A DNA stretch of 64,000 nt from an uncultured Prevotellaceae bacterium (GTDB lineage Bacteria; Bacteroidota; Bacteroidia; Bacteroidales; Muribaculaceae). Made by a program: the position numbers and the translations under genes. Under the pieces are notes generated by a model that was not told the origin of the DNA, did not search any database, and worked only from the letters and a program-made list of their open reading frames with translations. The stretch is taken from contig ONGE01000011.1 of the NCBI GenBank assembly GCA_900317325.1, positions 1-64,000 on the forward strand, in the 5' to 3' direction. Shown here piece by piece: positions 41,412 through 49,777 of the stretch (the stretch's first letter is position 1; each line of letters opens with the position of its first letter).

Positions 41412-43760
41412 TTATTCCTCAATACTCATCAAATAATTGATGAGCATCATCAAGTCGGTGATAGAAATCACCCCGTCCTGGTTGTAATCGGCATTTTGCA
41501 GATTGATGGTGACTTCGAAATTGATGGGCTCGTTTTCATCGTCAGGAATGAGCAGCATATAGTTGATCAGTGACGAGACATCGGTGACATTGATGTGACC
41601 ATCATTATTGGCGTCTCCAAGCAGTACGTCTTCATCATCGTCGCTGATGTGGAGCAGATAACGTGCACCGGCCATCGCGTCGATTTTGCCGTTGGGGCCG
41701 AACCTGAAGCCGTTGTCGATGTTCTGGGTGTAGTCATCCTTGATGGCTGTCTGCGCGATGATGGATTTGGTCTCGCTGGGTGTGAGGTCCGGCTTGATTT
41801 GCAGCCATTGGGCGATGATGCCGGCCACCGTAGGCGCAGCCATCGAGGTGCCGGTCATGATGCCCCAGACGTGTCCGTTCACGCTCATGACCCTGGAGGC
41901 ATGCCAACTGTTCCCGAAGAAAGAATATCTGCTACCGGCGGCCACAACATAGACACCAGGAGCTGTGACTGTGGGCAGAGCCTCTCCGGTCGGTCCGTAA
42001 CCTTCTCGCTGATAACTGGACAAGTCGTAAATTGCTCCTATGGTACATTTGATGTCATAGAAAATGGAGTCGTAGCGCAGCGAATAGTAGGAATCATGGC
42101 CGGTAAAGGCGCCTGCCGAGATAACCGAGTCGTGAACGGCATAGGAGCCGATGCTGCTATAGGCATTTGAACGGGCATAGAAGCCCTCGGGTGCCCAGGT
42201 GCTAATCGTGTCGCCATCCTCGGTGACCTCGTCCACATAGATGGGGTCATTTAACCGCTGTTGTTCACCAACACCGATCCAGCAGTCAACAAAACAGCTG
42301 TCTGTTTGATTGGGATTACCGACCGAGGGCGGGTAAACGGTCAAGCCGATAGCATATCGGCTGACACGTGAGCCAAATTGATTGATAGTAAAATCCTTGC
42401 TCTTGAGGTTGTGGAGGGCGCACTGCAAATTGTATTTTTGTGAGTAGGTGTTCTTGTTGACTGATACCGAGATATAGCTCACGCTATCAGTCTCCCAATT
42501 AGGCTCGTAATACTCACTGATTTGGGATATATCGAGTTTTTGTGTCGAATTAATCAATTTCGATTGCCATACGATATGGTGCGTCTTGGTATCGAGGATA
42601 TGGAAGCGCATATAAGGCCTGGTATCTTTGGCTCTTACCCAGATATCATACCACACATTTTTGTAAAAGTATGTGTAATCCCAAGCGCCGTCGGGCATTT
42701 GTCCAAAAATGGTGTTGAATTGCTTGGTCGAGGTTGTGGGTCCACAGGAGTAGAAGGAGGAACGGGCTGTGTTGCCGGCAGCGATGACAAAGATGTGCCC
42801 CGGACCTGTAAAACGTGCAGCGGCTCTTGAGATGTAGTCACTGCCATCACGAGGACCCGGATTAGTACTTACACTGACGCTGACGACGCAGGGCTTGCCC
42901 ACGCTATCGGCGTAAGAATAGATGTACCTCATGCAGTTAACGACTTGAGTTTCGGAAATGCTCACGTTCAAATCTCTTGCTGCACACAACACGATTTCGG
43001 CTCCTGGTGCCATGCCTCCATAGTTGCCCACGTGCAAGCCGGCTGCGATACTGGCCGTGTGGGTGCCATGGGAATTGTCGAACATGTCGGTGGTCAAGGT
43101 GTCAATCTGCTCATCCATGAAAATGGAACCGGGCATACGGTTTGTGCCGCTCATGGCAGGATGGCCAGTCCCGTTGGCGGGATCATAAACCCTGACAATG
43201 CGGGTGCGGCTGGTATCATCGGCGCATCGGAATGCCAGATGCTGGTAGTCAAAGCCTGCATCGATGATGCCGACGATAACGCCCGTGCCGTCATAACCCT
43301 GCGGCAAGCCGTATTCGCTGCCGTTGATCACCTGGCCGGCGTGTGTCACGCTCAGGGTGGTGTCGGTGCACAGGTCAACAAGCTTGCTGATTTCCACATT
43401 GACAACACCCGGCATCTGTCCAATCTGGGCCAATTTGTCCACGGGTATCTGGGCCGTGACGAATTCGTCAAGGTCACAGTTGATGATTACACCTTGTGCC
43501 TGCAGGGCATTGAGAACACCCTTGTTGTCAATTTCTATGAAGGCGTCCACCATTTCTACGCCATTGATGATGCGTGAGGGTGAAAACTGATGTGATGTCA
43601 TTGATGCGATGTCATCGGAATGATTCATGTTTCTAAGACGTTGCTGGTCAGTGCGTTCGTTCAAGAAACGCTGTACACTGCCGGGCAACATCTCACTCAG
43701 CTGTGCGAAGCCAATAGCTAATGTTAAAATGGCGATGGTAGCCAACAGAAATCGTTTCAT
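41412..43760 (-). CDS. Secreted S8 subtilisin-like protease with dockerin-type C-terminus (copy 3)
   Basis: The 782-residue paralogue has a signal peptide (MKRFLLATIAILTLAIGFAQ). Catalytic residues are Asp167, His231 (SHGTHTASIAAG), Asn in VIAAGNTA, and Ser639. The C-terminal repeats are LGDANNDGHINVTDVSSLINYML and ADYNQDGVISITDLMMLINYLM, with Asp/Asn at the calcium positions. It is closest to copy 4, for example in the shared QWLQIKPDLTPSE and IIAQTAIKDD stretches after the Ser. It has its own promoter. Confidence 0.94.
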   Translation of the reverse strand: MKRFLLATIAILTLAIGFAQLSEMLPGSVQRFLNERTDQQRLRNMNHSDDIASMTSHQFSPSRIINGVEMVDAFIEIDNKGVLNALQAQGVIINCDLDEFVTAQIPVDKLAQIGQMPGVVNVEISKLVDLCTDTTLSVTHAGQVINGSEYGLPQGYDGTGVIVGIIDAGFDYQHLAFRCADDTSRTRIVRVYDPANGTGHPAMSGTNRMPGSIFMDEQIDTLTTDMFDNSHGTHTASIAAGLHVGNYGGMAPGAEIVLCAARDLNVSISETQVVNCMRYIYSYADSVGKPCVVSVSVSTNPGPRDGSDYISRAAARFTGPGHIFVIAAGNTARSSFYSCGPTTSTKQFNTIFGQMPDGAWDYTYFYKNVWYDIWVRAKDTRPYMRFHILDTKTHHIVWQSKLINSTQKLDISQISEYYEPNWETDSVSYISVSVNKNTYSQKYNLQCALHNLKSKDFTINQFGSRVSRYAIGLTVYPPSVGNPNQTDSCFVDCWIGVGEQQRLNDPIYVDEVTEDGDTISTWAPEGFYARSNAYSSIGSYAVHDSVISAGAFTGHDSYYSLRYDSIFYDIKCTIGAIYDLSSYQREGYGPTGEALPTVTAPGVYVVAAGSRYSFFGNSWHASRVMSVNGHVWGIMTGTSMAAPTVAGIIAQWLQIKPDLTPSETKSIIAQTAIKDDYTQNIDNGFRFGPNGKIDAMAGARYLLHISDDDEDVLLGDANNDGHINVTDVSSLINYMLLIPDDENEPINFEVTINLQNADYNQDGVISITDLMMLINYLMSIEE

Positions 43761-43798
43761 AGATTATGCTTAATTGTAATGTTTACTTAAAATTTGTG

Positions 43799-43830
43799 CA
43801 AAATTAGTGTAAGTTGAATAAAATGCCAAA
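43799..43830 (-). promoter_or_regulatory. Promoter of S8 protease copy 3
   Basis: Minus strand TTTG (43830-43827), 20 bp, TAATTTTG (43806-43799), about 38 bp before the ATG. Confidence 0.7.
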
Positions 43831-43901
43831 TCCGTAAGGGCATTTCTAAGACGCGGCAGGATGTTGTACAAGTCAATCATTCCGGCACTGATATCAAGAT
43901 G

Positions 43902-46220
43902 TCATTGCTCCTCAACGGTCATCAGATAATTGATGAGCATCGACAGATCGGTGATGGAGATGGTGCCGTCCTCGTTCAGATCGGCATTCATCTGATTGAT
44001 GTTCACGATGTCATTCACCGGCATGCTTTCATCATCAGGGAGGAGCAAGAGGTAGTTGATGAGTGTCGAGACATCGGTGACGTTGATGAAACCGTCTTCG
44101 TTGACGTCGCCGAGGTGCAGGTCATCACTGATATGGAGCAGATAACGTACCCCGGCCAGCGCGTCAATCTTGCCGTTGGGGCCGAATCGGTAGCCGTTGT
44201 CGATGCTTTGGGTGAAGTCATCCTTGATGGCGGTCTGCGCGATGATGGTTTTGATTTCACTTGGCGTGAGGTCTGGCTTGATCTGCAGCCACTGGGCGAT
44301 GATGCCGGCTACAGTGGGGGCAGCCATCGACGTGCCGGTCATGTAACCCCATTTGTGCCCATCGACTCGCATCACTGCAAATCCGTTCCAGTATCGGCTG
44401 GCGGCAGATATCACATAGACGGCCGGAGCGGTGACCGTGGGTAGGGCGGCACCTGTTGGCCCGAATCCTTGTCGCTGATAACTCGACAAGTCATAAATCG
44501 CTCCCAGTGTGCAGTTGTTGTCATGCACGAAGCCTGCAGAGGGCATAAAGTAGGTGTCGTGGCTGATGTAGCCTCCTGCCGAAATGATAGAGTCGTGAAC
44601 GGCGTGAGTTCCGATGCTGCAATCGGCACTGGCCCTAGCGTAGAAACCGTCAATCGTTTGGACTGTAGTATCGCCGTTCTCGTTAATCTCATCGATATAG
44701 ATGGGACCATTGAACCTTGGTCGTTCACCCACACCCACCCACGAGTCGATGTAGCAACTGTCAGGCTGGGCGGGCTGGAGAACTGACGGGGGATAAATCG
44801 TTACCCCGATGGCATACCGGCTGTTGTGGATGCCATAGTCATTGATGCTGTAGTCCTGGCACAACAAGTTGTAGAGGGTGCATTGTACTTGATACTTGCT
44901 GTTGGTGTTGTTGCGTGTTATCGTGGCCGACAGATAGCCCGTGCTGTCAACCGATGTGTCAGGGCCATAATACTGATTGATTTCGGCCAAATCGATTTTT
45001 CTGTTCGAATTGATCAGCTCAGATTGCCATACCACATGATTTGTCCTCTTGTCAAGGATGTGGAATTGAATGACGGGTTTGACATTCTTGTCTCTTACCC
45101 ATGCCTCGAATTGGGCGAACTTATAGTAGTAGGTGTTGTCAGCATTGATGTCTGACCGCAGGCCGAAAGCCGTGTTGAACGGCCTGGTTGCCGTTGCTGA
45201 GCCCGAAGCGTAGAAAGTGGGCCGAGCACTGTTGCCGGCGGCGATGACGAAGATATGTCCCGACTTGGTGAACAACTCGGCAGCCCTTGAGATGTAGCCG
45301 CTGCCGTCGTGGGGACCCAGATTGGTACTCACACTGACGCTCAACACGCAAGGCTTGCCTACGCTGTCGGCATAGGAATAGATGTAGCGCATGCAGTTGA
45401 CGACCTGGGTCTCGGAGATGTTGATGTTCAGTCCGCGCGAACAGCACAGTACAATTTCGGCTCCGGGTGCCATGCCTCCATAACCGTTGACATGCATTCC
45501 TGCAGCGATGCTTGCGGTGACAGTGCCATGCGACTCGCCGATCATATCGGTAGTCAAGGTGTCAATCTGCTCGTCCATGAAGATGGAACCTGGCATTTGG
45601 CTGGAAGTGCTCCTGGCGGGGTGACCTGTATTGTTCTCGGGGTCATAAACCCTGACGATGCGGCTGCGGCTTGTGTCATTGGCATCACGGAATGCCAGGT
45701 GCTGATAGTCAAAGCCCGCGTCGATGATGCCGATGATGACTCCGGTGCCGTCATAACCTTGCGGCAGACCGTAATCGGTGCCGTTGAGGACTTGTCCTGC
45801 ATGTGTCACAACCAATGTGGAGTCGGTGCACAATTCCAGGAGCTTGCTGATTTCCACATCGGTCACGCCGGGCATCCTGGCAATATCAGACAACTTGTTC
45901 ACGGGAATCTGGGCCGTGGCAAAGTCGTCAAGTTCGCAGTTGATGATTACCCCTAGGGCTTGCAGGGCCTTGAGTACATCTCTGTTGTCAAAACTGATGA
46001 AAGCGTCCACCATTTCAATGCCGTCGATGATGCGGGGCGGAGCGAACTGGGATGGTGCCATCATCGGGATGGCGTCGGCATGGTTCGCCCTGATCAAGCG
46101 TTGTTGATCGGCACGCTCGTCAAGGAAGCGTAGTACCGTGACGGGTAAATCCTCACGCAGCTGTGCGAATCCTGCAGCGAGTGTCAGTATGGCGATGATG
46201 GCCAGCGATATTCTTTTCAT
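43902..46220 (-). CDS. Secreted S8 subtilisin-like protease with dockerin-type C-terminus (copy 4)
   Basis: The ATG at 46220 gives 772 residues with a signal peptide (MKRISLAIIAILTLAAGFAQ). Asp167, His231, the Asn of VIAAGNSA and Ser631 are present, but the usual HGTHTA reads HGTVTA, so the residue three after the catalytic His is changed. The dockerin-like pair is LGDVNEDGFINVTDVSTLINYLL and ADLNEDGTISITDLSMLINYLM. There is no TAnnTTTG box in the 70 bp before the gene, so it is probably co-transcribed with the GH53 gene upstream. Confidence 0.93.
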   Translation of the reverse strand: MKRISLAIIAILTLAAGFAQLREDLPVTVLRFLDERADQQRLIRANHADAIPMMAPSQFAPPRIIDGIEMVDAFISFDNRDVLKALQALGVIINCELDDFATAQIPVNKLSDIARMPGVTDVEISKLLELCTDSTLVVTHAGQVLNGTDYGLPQGYDGTGVIIGIIDAGFDYQHLAFRDANDTSRSRIVRVYDPENNTGHPARSTSSQMPGSIFMDEQIDTLTTDMIGESHGTVTASIAAGMHVNGYGGMAPGAEIVLCCSRGLNINISETQVVNCMRYIYSYADSVGKPCVLSVSVSTNLGPHDGSGYISRAAELFTKSGHIFVIAAGNSARPTFYASGSATATRPFNTAFGLRSDINADNTYYYKFAQFEAWVRDKNVKPVIQFHILDKRTNHVVWQSELINSNRKIDLAEINQYYGPDTSVDSTGYLSATITRNNTNSKYQVQCTLYNLLCQDYSINDYGIHNSRYAIGVTIYPPSVLQPAQPDSCYIDSWVGVGERPRFNGPIYIDEINENGDTTVQTIDGFYARASADCSIGTHAVHDSIISAGGYISHDTYFMPSAGFVHDNNCTLGAIYDLSSYQRQGFGPTGAALPTVTAPAVYVISAASRYWNGFAVMRVDGHKWGYMTGTSMAAPTVAGIIAQWLQIKPDLTPSEIKTIIAQTAIKDDFTQSIDNGYRFGPNGKIDALAGVRYLLHISDDLHLGDVNEDGFINVTDVSTLINYLLLLPDDESMPVNDIVNINQMNADLNEDGTISITDLSMLINYLMTVEEQ

Positions 46221-46290
46221 AGACAATAACGATATTCAATAATGCCGGAACCCGAAAAACAGCAATTCCGCCTTTCAGTCGTCGTTGACA

Positions 46291-47952
46291 TTATTCGGCA
46301 CTCATGATCATATTGATAAGCATCGTGACGTCACTCACGTTGATGTCATTGTCAGGGTTCACATCGGCGTTCACAGTGTTGATCGTCAAGGTGGTCGATC
46401 CCATCAAATAATTGATGAGAAGGCTCACGTCGGTGATGTTGACAAGGTGGTCATCGTTCACGTCACCCGGCATGATGGCAGGTGGAGTTTCAATGACCTC
46501 GAGCTTGAAGGTGAGGGCGTCGGCATTAAATGTGAACAGGTAGTCGCTGCCGTCGCCTGTGAAGTAGTAGGATGCGTTGTTATTGCGTTTGGCCGTGGTG
46601 TAGGTGGCGCCTGTGGTGATAGTGGTCGTTGTTGTGGGACCGTAACGGTAGGTGCTGTTGAAGGCGGTCCAATCGTCGTTCCAGATCTCTGGACCTCCAT
46701 CGGCGAAGACGAAGTAAATCGGGTCGCTGATGGTCAACGTGTCCACATAGGTGCCGTTGCCCAGGTTGGTCATCTTGCCCATGGGTTCAGTCAGACTCCA
46801 CGTGCCGGCGCCGCCCACAATGTAGATGCTGGCGCTGTCGACGGGCTGATCAAGGAATGCCAATGTCTCGAACAAGGCATCCATCACTTGGCCGTTCTGG
46901 TTGTCCCACCAGCCGCAGTTGTACCAGTTGGTCGTCACTTGGGCCGTACTGCCGCCATACTCGTTGGCCTCGGGGAACCACCAGTACAAGCCGTTGACCT
47001 TGCTGTGAGCGTTGAGGGTTTCGACCAGAGCGGCAGTAAAGGCTTTTTGTCCGGCTTCAGTGGCAGGCCAGGTGGACTGCAGGTCGTAGGTCGCGTCACT
47101 GGGGTAATAGGCATGCGGATATCCGGTTTCCACGATTTGGATGTTTTTGGTGGGATAGGCAGTCTCCAAATCGGTCAACAAGTTGCTGAGCATGTTCAGG
47201 TTGCCGTGCCAGTAAGGATAATAGCTCAGACCGATGATATCGAAGTCGGTCGTGTAGTTCTTGAGGGTCTGATAGAATGATGTCACATTGCTAGCACGGC
47301 CCATCTCGGTGTGCACCACAATCTTTGAGCCGGGGCACACCTCGCGACAAGCCCTGATGCCCTGCATGAGGTAATTGGCAAAGTTCTGGAAGGTGCCGTT
47401 GCCGTAGTTCGCTCCGCTGGGATAGCAGTGTCCTGTGGGCCATAACATGCCGTAGGTCACCTCATTGCCCACTTGGATGAAATCGGGGGTCGCTCCTGCA
47501 GCGATCATGGTATTGAGCACGCGCTTGGTGTAAGCGTACACACTGTCGGCCAGAGCACTGGCCACAGTCCATGAGGCTGGTGTGGAATGTTGTCCGGGGT
47601 CGGTCCATGTGTCGCTGTAATGAATGTCGAGCAACAGTTTGAGACCTGCGTCTTTGATGCGTTTTCCCAATGTCGTCACATAGGGCAGGTCCTGGCAAAC
47701 GCCCTCGCCTTGATCCTCGGCATCTGCCCTTGACGGGTCAACGAACAGGCGCACACGCATGGAATTCATGCCTTGGTCCTTGAGATAGGTGATCAGATTG
47801 CTGATTCTGGCACCGTTCGCATCGTAATATACCGAGCCGTACTGCTCATATTTGGTGAGCAACGAAATGTCGCCACCCAAGTATTTCGGGGCTGCATCTG
47901 CAGCAAATGACAGTGCCATCAGGCATGTCAGCATAACAATGAACTTTTTCAT
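46291..47952 (-). CDS. GH53 arabinogalactan endo-beta-1,4-galactanase with dockerin-type C-terminus
   Basis: The 553-residue exported enzyme (signal peptide to about residue 20) is a GH53 (beta/alpha)8 barrel, with acid/base Glu164 (FIQVGNEVTYGMLWP) and nucleophile Glu275 (QIVETGYP). After the barrel (to about 370) comes a SusE/F-like beta domain (about 380-490), then a dockerin-like pair (GDVNDDHLVNITDVSLLINYLM, ADVNPDNDINVSDVTMLINMIM; from 496). It should cut beta-1,4-galactan of pectin. Its C-terminal module matches the four proteases next to it. It starts 33 bp after holA and has no visible promoter of its own. Confidence 0.93.
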   Translation of the reverse strand: MKKFIVMLTCLMALSFAADAAPKYLGGDISLLTKYEQYGSVYYDANGARISNLITYLKDQGMNSMRVRLFVDPSRADAEDQGEGVCQDLPYVTTLGKRIKDAGLKLLLDIHYSDTWTDPGQHSTPASWTVASALADSVYAYTKRVLNTMIAAGATPDFIQVGNEVTYGMLWPTGHCYPSGANYGNGTFQNFANYLMQGIRACREVCPGSKIVVHTEMGRASNVTSFYQTLKNYTTDFDIIGLSYYPYWHGNLNMLSNLLTDLETAYPTKNIQIVETGYPHAYYPSDATYDLQSTWPATEAGQKAFTAALVETLNAHSKVNGLYWWFPEANEYGGSTAQVTTNWYNCGWWDNQNGQVMDALFETLAFLDQPVDSASIYIVGGAGTWSLTEPMGKMTNLGNGTYVDTLTISDPIYFVFADGGPEIWNDDWTAFNSTYRYGPTTTTTITTGATYTTAKRNNNASYYFTGDGSDYLFTFNADALTFKLEVIETPPAIMPGDVNDDHLVNITDVSLLINYLMGSTTLTINTVNADVNPDNDINVSDVTMLINMIMSAE

Positions 47953-47985
47953 AATGGAGGTAGTATAATGTTGGTTGATAATAGG

Positions 47986-49032
47986 TCAAGCATGCAGGAT
48001 TTTATAGACCAGCTCCTTGAGCAGGGCATATTGATCCTGACGTGAGCCGATGCCCTTGCTGCGGGTATCGCACTCGCGCAGGAAGCCTATAATGTTCACC
48101 AGTGAACGAGTGTTGTACATGCGTGCGGCTTCCAGAAATTTGCGGGCTCTCCACTGGCTGCGGCTCCCTAGCATGGCCATGATGCCTTCGGGCGACTTGT
48201 CGCGTGCCGTTGAGGTGAGGAGCACGTTGGAGAAGAACGAGAACAGCCATGCCACGCTCACCATCGACGGGTTGTTCTTGGGATTGTGTTCAAAGTAGTC
48301 CACGATGCGGAACGCCTTGGCGGCGTCACGTCTTGCCAGCGCGTCTTCCAACTCAAAATTGTTGAAGTCCTTGCTGATGCCGATGTTTTGCTCAATGAGC
48401 AGGGGCGTGATGTTCTTGTCATCGGTGAGTATCGAGAGTTTATCGAGCTCGCTGAACAACCGGGCAATGTCGGTGCCGATGTGGTCGGCAAGCATGCTGG
48501 TCGCCTTGGTGTCGATGTTGCAGCCCAGCGAGTTGGCATAGTTCACGATCATGGTTTCCAGATCACGGCCCTCGCGCACCTTATTGGAGTCGAAGATGAC
48601 GCCGCTCTTGTTGGCCTTGAGTGCGTCGGTGAATGGTTTGCTCTTGAGAACACCTCCCTTATGGCAGATCACGAGAATCGTCGAGGGTAGGGGCTTCTCG
48701 GCATAGGAGGCAAACAGGTCCAGGTCGTCCTTGTGACCGGGTTGCTTGGGGATGAGTTGTGCTTCTCGCACCACCACAACCTTGTATTGTGAGAAAGCGG
48801 GGTACTGGCAGCAGGTGCTGACGACTTCACGGACATTGGCCGTGTTGCCGTAGAACAGCGTGAGGTTGAAGTCGCGCTGGTCCTCGGTCAACGCGGTGTC
48901 AATAATGAGTTCCTGCAAGCGGTCAATGAAATAAGGCTCCTCTCCCTGCAAGACATAGATGTTCCTGAACTTGCCGGCCTTGATTTCCTTGTTCAGAGCC
49001 GCAAATGTGACCGTTTCTCGTTTTACTGCCAT
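47986..49032 (-). CDS. holA: DNA polymerase III delta subunit
   Basis: The 348-residue protein has the HolA layout. The N-terminal RecA-like domain holds FRNIYVLQGEEPYFIDRLQELII and FSQYKVVVVREAQLI. The middle collar region (LFSELDKLSILTDDKNITPLLIEQNIG) and the C-terminal helical domain follow. Delta opens the beta clamp during loading. The -7 box TACCTTTG lies at 49065-49058. The 33-bp gap to the GH53 gene and the absence of a terminator suggest that holA transcripts can run into the carbohydrate/protease cluster. Confidence 0.93.
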   Translation of the reverse strand: MAVKRETVTFAALNKEIKAGKFRNIYVLQGEEPYFIDRLQELIIDTALTEDQRDFNLTLFYGNTANVREVVSTCCQYPAFSQYKVVVVREAQLIPKQPGHKDDLDLFASYAEKPLPSTILVICHKGGVLKSKPFTDALKANKSGVIFDSNKVREGRDLETMIVNYANSLGCNIDTKATSMLADHIGTDIARLFSELDKLSILTDDKNITPLLIEQNIGISKDFNNFELEDALARRDAAKAFRIVDYFEHNPKNNPSMVSVAWLFSFFSNVLLTSTARDKSPEGIMAMLGSRSQWRARKFLEAARMYNTRSLVNIIGFLRECDTRSKGIGSRQDQYALLKELVYKILHA

Positions 49033-49057
49033 GTGGTTGATTGTGTTATTCTTAGTG

Positions 49058-49065
49058 CAAAGGTA
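49058..49065 (-). promoter_or_regulatory. -7 box of holA
   Basis: TACCTTTG on the minus strand, 25 bp before the ATG. The region upstream is A/T-rich without a clear TTG at 20 bp. Confidence 0.5.
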
Positions 49066-49232
49066 ATAAAAAAGTTTGATGTGGGTAGTGTTTTGTGTCG
49101 CTTAATTCCACTATGTTGAAGTTGAGCCATTCCGAATCAAGGCATGGCTCTGATTACCAACTGAAACCGTGTTCAGGAGGTCAGCCCGTCTAACCAGTAA
49201 TAATCTGAAACAATAACAAGCAATGATGAAGA

Positions 49233-49278
49233 TACAGCGGGCCCCTGCAGTTAGAAAAAACTGCTGGGGCCCGCTGTA
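49233..49278. other. Large hairpin between ridA and holA
   Basis: The arms TACAGCGGGCCCC (49233-49245) and GGGGCCCGCTGTA (49266-49278) pair fully. An inner GCAGTT/AACTGC adds six pairs around an A-rich loop. It lies 50 bp after the ridA stop codon on the minus strand. There is no strong T-run on either side, so it is a weak terminator or an RNA-stabilising structure. Confidence 0.6.
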
Positions 49279-49296
49279 GAATATGTCCTTTATTTT

Positions 49297-49313
49297 GGCG
49301 GTGTAGAACCGCC
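49297..49313. repeat. Palindrome GGCGGT-N5-ACCGCC
   Basis: A 6-bp perfect stem sits right after the ridA stop on the minus strand. It resembles the other short GC-rich palindromes in the window, such as the one at 34199-34217. Confidence 0.4.
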
Positions 49314-49327
49314 GCGTGTTGTCGGTT

Positions 49328-49705
49328 TTATTGTGCTTCGGCGATCAGTTCAATCTCGACGAGGGCGCCCTTGGGCAGGTCCTTGACGGCGAATGCGCAA
49401 CGGGCGGGGTAGAGGGCCGTGAAATACTCGGCGTAAACTTCGTTCATGGGACCGAAGTTGGCGATATCACTGAGGAAAACGGTGGTCTTAACCACGTTGT
49501 TGAGGTCGAGGCCCTCGCTTTGAAGGATGGCACGGGCGTTCTTGAGGCTCTGGTGGGTCTGCTCCTGGACACCTCCCTCGGGGAAGGCTCCGGTCTCAGG
49601 GATGATAGGCAGCTGGCCAGAAACGAATACGAGATTTCCGGTGCGGATAGCTTGGCTGTAAGGACCAATGGCAGCGGGTGCCTTGTCGGTGTTTAATGCT
49701 TTCAT
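49328..49705 (-). CDS. ridA: RidA family enamine/imine deaminase
   Basis: The 125-residue protein is a full-length RidA (YjgF/YER057c/UK114). It shows the family start (APAAIGPYSQAIRTGNLVFVSGQLPI), the LKNARAILQSEGLDLNNVVKTTVFLSD core, and the end ALYPARCAFAVKDLPKGALVEIELIA. The conserved Arg (about 105, PARCAF) and the C-terminal Glu are present. It releases ammonia from reactive 2-aminoacrylate that leaks from PLP enzymes. It follows the C1-like peptidase gene on the same strand, separated by a 7-bp array and a hairpin. Confidence 0.94.
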   Translation of the reverse strand: MKALNTDKAPAAIGPYSQAIRTGNLVFVSGQLPIIPETGAFPEGGVQEQTHQSLKNARAILQSEGLDLNNVVKTTVFLSDIANFGPMNEVYAEYFTALYPARCAFAVKDLPKGALVEIELIAEAQ

Positions 49706-49712
49706 TTTGATT

Positions 49713-49747
49713 AGTTAAGTGTTAATGGTTAATAGTTAAGAGTTGAG
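49713..49747. repeat. Five 7-bp units (nGTTAAn)
   Basis: AGTTAAG, TGTTAAT, GGTTAAT, AGTTAAG, AGTTGAG, without gaps, directly upstream of the ridA start codon. The last two units form one arm of the hairpin at 49734-49770. Confidence 0.75.
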
Positions 49748-49770
49748 AGGAAAACTCTCAACTCTTAACT
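49734..49770 (-). other. 16-bp hairpin after the C1-like peptidase gene
   Basis: The arms 49734-49749 and 49755-49770 pair perfectly around a 5-nt loop. It lies just after the stop codon at 49778. The minus-strand tail is TATTAACCATTAAC, which is not a T-run, so it is an intercistronic structure more than a clean terminator. Confidence 0.6.
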
Positions 49771-49777
49771 TAAAAAT

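Noticed and set aside
36596..47952. Cellulosome gene cluster
   Set aside because: There are dockerin-type tails but no cohesin or scaffoldin, and four of five enzymes are proteases.
36596..47952. Polysaccharide utilisation locus
   Set aside because: A GH53 enzyme is present, but there is no SusC/SusD pair or sensor in the cluster; the TonB receptor at 1625-4006 is far away and has no SusD.
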